Positions 15,201-27,200 of a stretch of DNA of 64,000 nt are shown piece after piece. Origin of the DNA: Crotophaga sulcirostris. Its lineage: Eukaryota; Chordata; Aves; Cuculiformes; Crotophagidae. Location of the stretch: assembly GCA_013397455.1 (NCBI GenBank), contig VYZB01000294.1, positions 744,001 through 808,000 of the forward strand, in the 5' to 3' direction. Below the pieces are notes generated by a model that worked only from the letters and a program-made list of their open reading frames with translations, was not told where the DNA came from and did not search any database. Position 1 is the stretch's first letter. Each line of letters starts with the position of its first letter. The position numbers and the translations under genes were made by a program.

Positions 15201-18200
15201 GGACGAAAGAGCAGCATCTGGGAAAGATGAGTGTGTAGGGTGGATGTCCATGGATGCTGCCTGTTCACTTATGTAACCTTCATAGTTGTTGAATTCCCGG
15301 TCTTTTTTTCACATGGATAAATAAACTCTTGAGTAATTAAACAAAGTCAAAATAACATTCAATCTTATTAGATTTATAGCTTTCATAATGTGAATGTTCT
15401 AGAAATGGGATGCTAGACTTGCAAAATGTTGCAAGTCCATTTTCCGTTGTATGTGCAGTCACTGGCATCTGTTCAAATCCACATTTTTTGATCCCATGAA
15501 TGTCTTGTGGGCTCACAAACACACCTACAACTTGTTGAATTTATTATCTTGTGAAAAAAGCAGTTCATTTTCAGAACAGTGTAAAGAAGAGCATAGTGCT
15601 CCAGAATGCGTGCCAGGAGAGGAACCTTATCAGGTGCTTCTGAGTGAAAAGCCTGGCATCACATTTCCCTCAGCTGTTGCATCTGAAGATGCTCTAACTT
15701 TTTTTCTCCATTTCAGGCTCATTCGTGTTTGCTGTGACTGTCACTGATGCGGATGCTGGCTCCAATGCTGAGCTCCATTATTCCCTTGTGGGGAAAAACT
15801 CTGAGAAATTCCGCATTGATCCAGCAAGGGGAGCAATCCTGGCTGCAAACACACTGGCGGGAGAGTCCGAAGTCACCATTTCTGTCCACGTGAGGGACAG
15901 CGGCCGGTACCCTAAGACAGACTCTACAACCATCACTGTGAGGTTTGTCAACAGAGCAGAATTTCCTCGCATTGAGGCAGATCATGAGACCTTCACGTTT
16001 CCTGAAAACCAAGCGGTTGGTACACTTGTCACCACTCTCTCCGGGTCTTCGGCCAGAGGAGGCTCCTTGTCTTACTACATCGCCAGTGGTAACCTGGGCA
16101 GCACCTTCCTGGTCGATCAGGTGACAGGACAGCTTTCCATCGGGCAGGCATTGGATTTTGAAACCATACAGAAATATGTGGTTTGGATCGAGGCCAGAGA
16201 TACAGGCTTTCCTCCCTTTTCCTCGTATAAGAAGCTGGAAGTAACAGTGATAGACGTCAATGATAATGCACCAGAGTTTGAGCAAGATCCCTTCATTGCG
16301 GAAATAGTGGAGAACCTGTCCCCACGGAAGATACTGACAGTGGTTGCTGTCGACAGGGACAGTGGACTAAATGGACAGCTAGTTTATGAAATAATTGAGG
16401 GCAACACGGAAAATAGTTTCAGTATCAATCAAAACACTGGTGAGATCAGAAGTGTCAAGCCCTTGGACAGGGAGAAATTGTCTCAATACACACTAACCAT
16501 AAAAGCTTCAGATAAAGGCAGCCCAATCCAGAGCACAACCGTGAAAGTTGTCATTAATATTTTAGATGAAAATGACAATGCTCCAAGGTTTTCCCAGATA
16601 TTCAGTGCTTCTGTACCTGAAAATGCACCTCTGGGTTTTACAGTAACACAAGTCACAACATCAGATGAAGACATTGGGGTGAACGCAGTCAGCAGGTACT
16701 CAATAAGGGATACGAGTCTCCCATTTACCATAAATCCCAGCACTGGGATCATCACCATCAGCAGACCACTAAACAGGGAGGACACAGACCGCTACAGAAT
16801 CAGAGTTTCTGCACATGACTCCGGGTGGACAGTGAGCACAGATGTCACCATATTTGTCACAGATGTCAACGACAACGCCCCACGATTTACAAAGCCATCA
16901 TATTACTTGGAGTGTCCTGAGCTTCCTGGGATTGGGTTGAAGGTCACCCAGGTTTCAGCCACCGATCCTGACGAAGGATCCAACGGTCAAGTCTTCTACT
17001 TCATAAAATCCCAGTCTGAGTTCTTCCGAATTAATGCAACCACGGGGGAAATTTTCAACAAGCAGTATTTAAGGTACCAAAACTCCAGCGGTTCGAGCAA
17101 TGTCAACATTAATAGGCACAGTTTCATCGTTACTTCTTCAGACCGAGGCAGTTCTCCATTAATGAGCGAGACAACTGTCACCATTAACATAGTAGATAGT
17201 AACGACAATGCACCACTGTTCCTTGCTCATAAATATTTTACTCCTGTTACTAAGAATGTGAGAGTTGGCACAAACTTAATTAAACTTACTGCAGTGGATG
17301 ACAAAGACTTTGGCTTGAATTCTGAAGTGGAGTACTTTATCTCTGATGAAAGCAAAACAAATAAATTCAGACTGGACAGGAGTACAGGCTGGATTTCTGT
17401 GTCATCTTCACTAATGGCTGATTTGAACAAAAACTTTCTGTTCAAAGTGAAAGCAAAAGATAAAGGTAATCCTCCACTCTCATCTGAGGTAACTGTTGAA
17501 ATAGTCGTGACAGAGGAAAATTACCATACACCTGAGTTTTCTCAAAGCCGTATGAGCGTTACTATTCCAGAGAGTCACTCTGTTGGAACAGTGGTCAGGA
17601 CAGTTTCAGCCCGAGACAGAGATGCCGCTATGAATGGATTAATCAAATACAATATTTCCTCTGGAAATGAGGCTGGCATTTTTGCCATTAATACAACTAC
17701 TGGTACGCTGACACTAGCAAAACCACTTGATTTTGAGTTATGCCAAAAGCATGAGCTCGTTGTTACTGCCACGGATAGAGGATGGGTGTCCAGAACAGGT
17801 TACTGCAGTGTCACTGTTAATGTCATTGATGTCAATGATAATTCTCCATCATTCAGCCCTGAGGACTACTTTCCCAACGTGTTAGAAAATGCCCCCAGTG
17901 GGACAACTGTTATTCATTTAAATGCCACTGATGCTGACTCTGGACCTAATGCTGTGATTGCTTATGCTATTCAGTCCTCAGATAGTGACCTCTTTGTCAT
18001 TGACCCCAATACAGGAACGATCACCACCCAGGGTTTTTTAGATTATGAAACAAAACAAAGTTACCATTTAACGGTAAAAGCTTTTAATGTTCCGGATGAA
18101 GAGAGGTGCAGCTTTGCTAGTGTCAACATCCAGTTAGAAGGGACGAATGAATATGTACCCCGTTTTGTGTCCAAGCTTTATTATTTTGAGGTTTCTGAGG

Positions 18201-21200
18201 CGGCCTCCAAAGGTACTGTTGTAGGTGAAGTTTTTGCAAGTGATCGTGATATGGGAGCTGATGGAGTAGTCCACTACCTTATCTTTGGCAACAGCAAAAA
18301 GAAAGGCTTCCAGATAGATGAGAAAAGTGGCCAGATCTATGTTTCAGGACCTCTCGACAGAGAAAAAGAAGAACGAATCTCTTTGAAAGTCCTCGCAAAA
18401 AATTTTGGGAGTATTCGTGGTGCAGATATAGATGAAGTGACTGTTAATATCACTATACTGGATGCCAATGATCCTCCTGTTTTTACCTTAGGAACGTACA
18501 ATGTACAAATCAGTGAGGGTGTTCCTCCAGGCACCCATGTCACCTTCGTGAGTGCTTTTGATTCGGATTCTGTCCCTAGCTGGAGCAGGTTTTCCTATTT
18601 CATTGGGTCTGGCAATGACAAAAGTGCCTTTTCCATCAACCCACAGACAGGACAGGTGACGGTCACTGCAGAGCTGGATCGAGAAACGTTGCCTGTGTAC
18701 AACCTGTCTGTCCTAGCCATAGATTCGGGAACGCCATCTGCTACAGGAAGTGCCTCTTTATTGGTAACTTTGGAAGATATCAATGACAACGGCCCTACCT
18801 TATCCACCAACCAAGGGGAAGTCATGGAAAATAACCGTGCGGGAACTCATGTGATGACACTTCAGTCGTCTGATCCTGATCTCCCTCCAAACCAAGGTCC
18901 CTTTACGTATTATTTGCTCAGCACTGGTCCTGCAACCAGCTACTTCAGCCTTAGCACCACTGGCGTGCTGACAACGACAAGGGAGATCGACAGGGAGCAA
19001 ATCAGTGATTTCTGCCTGTCAGTGATTACGAGAGACTCTGGTGTTCCTCAGATGTCTTCCACAGGAACTGTGCAGATCAAGGTAATAGACCAAAACGACA
19101 ACCCATCTCAGCCCAGAACAGTAGAAATCTTTGTTCACTATTATGGCAACCTCTTCCCAGGTGGAATTTTGGGCAACGTAAAGCCACAGGACCCAGACGT
19201 GCTAGACAGCTTCCAGTGCTCCCTCACTTCAGGAGTCACCAGTCTCTTCAGCATTCCCGGGGGCACCTGTGAGCTGCACTCGCAGGCAAGATCCACAGAT
19301 GGCACGTTTGACCTGGCAGTCCTCAGCAATGATGGTTTGCATGGTGCTGTCACCAGCAGCGTCCGGATTTTCTTTGTAGGCTTCAGCAACACCACCATTG
19401 ACAACAGCATTCTCCTCCGCCTGAGTGCCCACAGTGTGCGGGATTTCCTGACGAATCACTATCTCCACTTCTTGCGTATTGCCAGCTCCCAGCTGACGGG
19501 GCTGGGCACTGCCGTCCAGCTCTATGGGCTGTATGAGGAGAGCAACCACACCTTCCTGATGGCGGCCGTCAAACGTGGCAGCAACCTGTACGTGAATCCC
19601 AGTGGTGTGGCCACTTTCTTCGAGAGCATCAAAGACATCCTCTTCCGCCAGAGCGGGGTACGGATCGAGGCTGTGGACCATGACTGGTGCCTTCAGAACC
19701 CCTGCCAGAATGGAGGGAGTTGCCTGAGGAGGCTGGCAGTGGGCCCAGCTCTGAAAAGCCACGAGAGCATCCCTGTCATCATTGTGGCCAATGAGCCCCT
19801 CCGGCCCTTTGTGTGCAGGTGCATGCCAGGGTATGATGGGAGCTTGTGCGAGACAGACATCGACGAATGCCTCCCTTCCCCCTGCCACAACGATGGGACT
19901 TGCCACAACTTGGTGGGGCGCTTCTCGTGCAGTTGCCCAGAGGGCTTCACTGGCATGGCCTGTGAGAGGGACATCAATGAGTGCCTTTCCAACCCGTGCA
20001 AAAATGGTGCCGCCTGCCAGAACTTCCCCGGAAGCTTCAACTGCATTTGTAAAACCGGGTTTACAGGTATGCTTTTACTTCTCTATATCTTACAGTCCAG
20101 AAGAGATGGAAAGAAGGCAGAAATGAGCCATTTAGCACAAAATTGCCTGAAAATGAGCATTTGTAGTCATGAAGACTTAGAAGACCAGGTGCCCACAGTG
20201 TTATTTTATTTTAGTTCTGTCCTCAGGTAAATCTCACCTGATTTCCATTAGAACATAAAGATATTTTACAAGAGCTGTTTTAATTTATTAAATATGTAGG
20301 AACCATTTTCCGTGCCTAAGTATGATATTTCTGTTCTTGTTATTGTTATGCATATTGTGGTAGCATTTCAAGTCTGCCAGGAGTGTGCCAAGCAAGAAAA
20401 TTGGCCTCTGCCCCAAATTTCTTACAGTCACCCAAAACAGAAAACAAAGAATTCAGGCAAAATAATTAAGCATGTCTGTTCCCTATATTGTCCCTTTGTC
20501 ATTTATTGTTTTCTTTACCAACAGAATGTCTGCAGCATTCCTACCTCTTCTGAGTATTTTTTCAGTCATAAGTATGATATGTAAGGAAGGTCTGAACAAT
20601 TTTAACCATTGCTTATGGTCACTTTTTACAAACATCTTAAAAAAATATAACCAGAGAACATTAGGTAAGGCTTTCATTACCTTTTCTAAGGAGTTTTTTT
20701 CTATCACTGGGCAGCACAGCCATGCTCAATACAGTGTGGATGTTCGGGCTTGCCATCACTGCCACCAAAACTCATTTGTAACCAGTAGCGTGATCAGAAG
20801 GTTAATTGCTCTTTTGGTTTTTTTTCTTAAAGAAGATCAGTACAGGAGTTGTGATACACTTCATTGCAAAGGAGAAGGTTAATCAATTTCAAAATAAAGA
20901 TTTAACTGTTTCTTTTAAATCAGAGCTACGGCGGTTGATACATATTTGGTGTGAAAAGTCTGTTGATATAGAAGACACTGATGCGATCTGTTGCATGCAC
21001 CTCACAAATATACTACTGAGCCTCAGGTCAGGAGCAATTGTTGTTAATTGACAAGCAGTTCTAATTAAGTTAGCAATCCAGGATTTTATTTCATGTTATG
21101 TTAGTACATCAAATTATTTTGCCAGGAGCATGGCAAAATAATTCTAGGGCACCTCTCCCCTGTTACTCTTTAGGTCATTAGTACCAGAGATTACACAGGG

Positions 21201-24200
21201 CATATGTTTGCTGTTGCAACGAAGCAAAACACTTCATTAACTCTAGCAGCCGACTTTAGTATATGCCTCTAGCCTATAATTTGAAACACTGAATCCAGCT
21301 AATTATTTTTGGTATTAAAGCTCATATCTTGATGTTCAACCCTTGTGTCAGCTAAAAATAAAACTCTACACGTGACAAGCTCAAAAAAATAAGAATGTTT
21401 TAACTAAGGAAATGTGATGAGAGACTCTTACAGTCTGAAGTGTTGGACTTCTTTCATGCCGTGAATTAAATGTGGCATCTGATATGAGCTTTCTTAAACT
21501 CCTTGTCAACACAAATAACTTTAAAATAGAATACTACTGAGGCAGACATTTCTATTTGGGAGTCAGATCTTTTTAAATTGCTTGGCCATTGCAGAATCAA
21601 GAATTATTTAAGTGTCTGGAGATTAGTTGGTCAAGACAGAAAACAAATGGCACTAAAGCATGTAATTAAAAACCAAAATATATTCAGAGCTGAGTACCAG
21701 CAGAGCTTATTAGATATGATCACAATTAATATTCAGTATATTTAGACTTTTTATGTCTGCAAAAGCATATTTGAAATTCTGCAAATTTAATATTCAATAG
21801 ATTCTGCAAACTAATGTCAGAATACAGATTGTTTGAGAATGTTTGACATAGAGACTATTATGTCATTATTATGCTGTCAACAGAAAGAGAACACAGCTGC
21901 TTGGACTTTTAATCCTGATTCATATATGATTAAAGATAACCACAGAGGATGTAAAAATAAAGCCTGAAACTGTTTCTTTATGAGTATAAATCTTGAATGC
22001 CTCAGCAAAAGGAGACATCTAGAATAGTGGGTTTCCAATTCAGTTTACCATATACGTAACTTTGCTGCCTCTCTTGGAATGAAAATACAGTCTTATAATT
22101 GAATTTGCATGCTTGGTAGAAAAAATATTTACACAGTACTGTGTACAAGTAGAAATCATTATTTTCTGAGACAGACTCTCAGTTCACCATAGAGTACATT
22201 AACTGTAGACCTTTATAATGGCCTACCTGAAAACTGAGAATCTTACTTTTCCTTGATTTATTATGTTTTGTTAGCTGCATTTCACTTCATCATACTGCAA
22301 AGGTAATGTCATTCTTTTTACTGAATAGGATTATAAAGACTGATTACCTCAGAGCAACATCATTAAGGTTTAAACAATATGGTATAATTACATCTCTTAA
22401 TGAAGATCAAGTTTTGTTTTTAAAATAACCACTTTCTGGAGAGAATATAGTTTGTGATTTACAGTAGTTGTCTGCCCTTCCTTTGAACTCTTCATTTCCT
22501 GTTTTCTAGGACTCATTAAGATGAAGGAATGTAGGTTTGTGAAATTGTTTCAGATGCAAGATTAAAATATTAGAACAATCACTTTAAAAGATGGACAGAG
22601 AATCAGAAAAACTAAAACTGTAAAATCAGCTGAAATCTAACCCAAGAGCATTCAACTGATATATGTTCCTGTTACATTTTTCAATTAAAAATAAAAAAAA
22701 ATCTCAGGAAGTTAGATTTTTTTCATAAGCCCCTTCACATGATATCATCAGCTTGAAGTGATGAATGATAAATGTTGAATGCTGTCTGTTGTCAATTATC
22801 CAGCATTATTCTAATTTTCATGGTCTTCAGGAAAAGGTCTATCTGACAAAAAAAAAAAAAGGAATACCTTAAATCTTTCAATATTTCAGCTGAAAAGAGA
22901 TATATAAACTCAAATAACTGCAATGTTCACTGAACTGGAGTGTTACTGGGGTGGCTCTAGTTTAAAGTCACTCTGGTTTGGTGGTTTGGAGTCTCCCTGG
23001 TTTCCAAAACATTGTCTGAGATGTTTCCTTCTCCTCACTGAATTTGATACCCTGAAACACTAATCAAACATACATTGTTAGCCTAATTCTTTATGCTGAC
23101 TAAATAAAAATAAAAGCACAGGAGGAATATAGTTGGCAGGAAAAGGGAAGAGGGTGCAGTTTAAACACTGGTGGACCATCCAAAATACAGGGGTTGATAA
23201 AAGCTCTCTGGATCTTGGTAGAGTAACCAATGCAGGCTGCCTATAATAGCTTGAAATATGGAGACCTTTCCTTAGAGGATGGATGAGAAATGCGTGAGAT
23301 TTTCTATCTCAGAGGAGTCTGAGGAGGGACTGATCAAAATTCTGAAAGTAGCAGGAAATTTGGAAGAATTTATGAAGTGCAGGATTCTGCAGAAAAGGGG
23401 GAATGAGGCCTTTTAACAGCAAATGTCTTAAGAAGAAGCTGATGTAAAGTAATTGGTATGTATGGTACCCTGAAGGGATAGAAGAAATTTAGGACAGTCA
23501 AATTTTTTTGAAGAAGGCGAAAGTATAACTAAAAAAAGATCTTAAAGTGGGGGAAAAAAAGATGGATGTCTTTAAAAGTTTGAAATGGTCATACCAGGAC
23601 TTTTTCTTTTTTTAATTGAAAATAAGTTATACACTAAATAAAAATAACTTTCTGTTCTTTTGGTAGTTAAATGATATTATATTATACTGTTTACCTACAT
23701 CAGTTTCTAATTTATAACTCTCATCATCCGTTTCCAAGTTTTTTAAATGGTCTTGCATTATCAAAGTAATTTATTTAAAATCGTTATACAGAACAACCAT
23801 AGCAATAAACTAGAATAGTATTCCCAAGTTATACTTTTGTCTTGCTAATATCTGACTGAAGGACTCGTGCTTGCTAGGGTAAGCATGCTTAACGTGCATT
23901 TAAAGAGGACATCCTTTGTTGGATCGTTATTCCAAATGTAAATAGATACATTTTTCCCAGGTCTTTAGCACTTCAGTGAATGGCAAAGAATAGCCAAAAT
24001 TTCTTCTTCATTTTAAATAAATATTAGTTTTAATAGCTTGGATGAATTGTTAGATCAGAGTGTTTGTCTTCTGCTGTGTCAAAACAATTGAAATAAATGC
24101 AAACATACTTTTATTAGTTTCATGTATTATTCAAACAATTGTTAAATATGAAGATGATGTTGTTATTCACTGGTAAAAATATGTGCAGCTAAAATAAACA

Positions 24201-27200
24201 TGCATGTTCTGTTGCTGACTCAGCAAATATACCAGCTTTAGTGTTAGCTGAGAAAAAGAAGAGTATTTAGTTAGATTGAATTGCAAAAACTGAGTAAGGC
24301 TTATTAGCTATACTTAATTTTTGTGAAAACTAAGAAACATCACTGAGCTATTTTAAGCACCTCTACCTCACTGTTGCTACGTGCTTTGGGTAAGTCAACA
24401 ATCTGTACTATGTATCATAATTTTAAAATAAAGAAAACAGCAAAATCTAACATAAAAAATTAGCTCATCCTTCAGTCACGCCCATTAGAGAATAAAATAT
24501 AAATACCCCCAAAGCATAATTAGATTCAGACATTGGAAATGTTTCCTGGATTTATGGTGAATCTACAAGTTACGTATTAACCACAGGAATCCTCCAGCAC
24601 TCCGTTTCCATCCTGCTTACAGTCACATATGGAGGCCTGCTGCTTACACAGAAGAACTGCCTGCAAACTCCTTTAGGTTAAACAGAAAAGTAGGGCCCTA
24701 GGGGAGTGGTTTTCTTAATTACGTGACTGAAATTTTGAAATTCTGAAAAAGCTAGCAGAGTTAATAAAGCACAATCCTGATTTTCTACAGTTTTAGGGAC
24801 CCTAAGGACTACATATTGTGCAATGCTGTCATGTGAGATGTAAGAATTATATGTGACATATAAGAATGGAAACTCTCTATGGATGCTCAGACTGTCCTTT
24901 TAACTTAAACGTATACTATATTTATATGGTTTGAGGAATGAACTAGTTCATTATCCATGCAACAGGAAGCATTAAGGCAGTGTTAGTCTTTGCTATGTGT
25001 ATACATCCTGGCCTGGATTGAGGCTCATGGAGAGGTCTTGAAGAATAGGGCTGATTTTGCCAGTTTTTACAGAGAAACACGAAGGTCAAACATGCTGATA
25101 CTTTCATGTTTTGGCTGAAAAGGCAGTGAAGGCTGGCACCAAGAGTAGTTCATAGTGGAGGCGTTGCTAAACTGATAAAAGTTGTCAGTTTAGCAACAGT
25201 AGTGAAAAACTTAGAAGTGAAGACTAATGCTTTTGTAGTTAGTGTCTCCATACAAGAAAATTTTAGTTTTGTACAAAGAATCCCCTTGCCAGTATTCAGC
25301 ATCTGTTAATATCTTCACTTTTTCTCTTGGTTCTCTTCCTTGTTGAAATGAATTATGTGATTTCAGTTTATTCTCTGGTGAATAATATTTACTGTGTGTG
25401 ACAACGTCTGCTTAGAAAAGGACTGTATCCAGGGGAGGGCTGTGGACCCTCCAAGTCAGGAAGCAGGTTGTAATTGATGAGGGAAAATAAGAAAAATCAT
25501 ATAATGTACAATAGCAGCCTGTGTTCAGCATGCTGTGTTCATACAGGGTCCAGCAAGGGCTGCCTGTATCTCCTCCACACTGCTGAGTACATTGCATTCA
25601 AGGGGGGAGAAATATGTATATTTAGTTCAGCATCTCCTTTCGTTTCGTGATCTCTTTTATGGAAAGCATTTAATAAAAGTAAAAAAAAAAAAAAAAAGAG
25701 AGATCCCTATATGAGAGAATTACGGAAAGAGGAAAGACACCTGAAAGTAAAGTTCATGTCTCTGGGCCATATATTATTGATGTGTCTGGCTGGGAGCAGC
25801 CCAGCATCCTGTCTGTTTCCTTTCTCCATCCTGCAACTGATCCCTGGCACTTTCCTTCTTGACCATGCGTTCAGCATTGTTTCATAAGCTCGTTACCTAA
25901 ATGCCACCCTGACTTTCTTATTAACCTGAATACTCTGACCTGGAAATTTCTTTTATTCTCTAATTGTAGGGAAAATGTGCGACTCCACTGTCAACTACTG
26001 TGAGTGCAACCCCTGTTTCAATGGTGGATCCTGCCAAAGCGGGGTGGAAGGCTATTACTGCCACTGCCCCTTTGGTGAGTACACTCCTCCTCTCTACTTG
26101 TTCTTCTCTTTCCCTATTAATGTTTCTCAAATCTCTGTTTATTTTTACCTGCATAAAACCAATGGATGAGTATGTGGATCCCAGTCTATGGTCAGGTGTT
26201 AGTCATCTCCTGGCCCCATCCTCTGCATTTTTCCCTAGCTACAAGAAGGTGACGCTGATATTTCTGCCAGCACAGCAGGAGACGGAAGCACATTGCAGCA
26301 TGGGGAGGTCTCTGTGGCTGCTAGGGAGGCACCTCGAGGGCTCAGAGCAGTGCTTGCTCTCCTGCCTCATAATAGACACTTTTAGGAGAGCTGAAGTGTA
26401 AGGCTATTGTAAATAACATCAGTATTCCGGCATCCTACATACTTGCAAAGTGCGAGGAAGTTGTCCTAGTGTTAAACATGAAAAAGGGACTTTGGAACGC
26501 TACTGAGCAGAAGAGGCTTGGTTTTCTTTTGAGAAATTTGCATGATTTGTCAAAATATCTGTAAAGCAAGAATTAGAGCACCCACATTTTTCTGCAAATG
26601 AGGAGCACAACATCAGTTATTGGCACTTTTATATTTAGTAGATTTTATTAAGAGAACCTAACCAAGTCAAAACAGCTTTGTTAGCCCACTCCAGTACTTG
26701 CCTATTCAATGTATTGTCTATTAATAAAATTCTAAGTTCCAAAACCAGAGTACTGTTCCAAGAATCAAAGACTCGTATAGTATCTTCAAAGTGGTTTAAT
26801 AATTATTAGAATTTAATTATCCCATATTTGGTTTGTGGAAAGAACCCAATAAAAACATACACCAGAAATACTTTAAGGAGTCATGATATAATTGCAGTGA
26901 GATTTGTTCACAATGCAGATTAATACACAATTGTCATTGTACATATAGAAAAGCATGAAAGTAAATGCGACAGATTAATCAAAACGCAGGTAGATTTAAG
27001 AAATCATCTACAATGTTTTAAGGCTGCTGAAACCCTCACACAAAAGTGTGGTTCTCGATATCCATTTGTAACTGCCTCTGAATACAGTTTTCTGTATTTG
27101 TGTTTTTCCCTTATTTTATGTTTCCTCAGAGTTTTTAATTTCCTATACAGTTATAGTCCATTTTCTCATTGTCACTGCAGTAAAAAAAAAAAAATCAAGG

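Noticed and set aside
15719..16285. A 188-codon open frame on the minus strand
   Set aside because: Antisense shadow of the first cadherin repeats of exon C; no homology recognised.
19229..19906. A 225-codon open frame on the minus strand
   Set aside because: It lies wholly inside FAT4 exon C, antisense to the EGF region, and shows no motif of its own. The open frame follows from the codon use of the sense strand.
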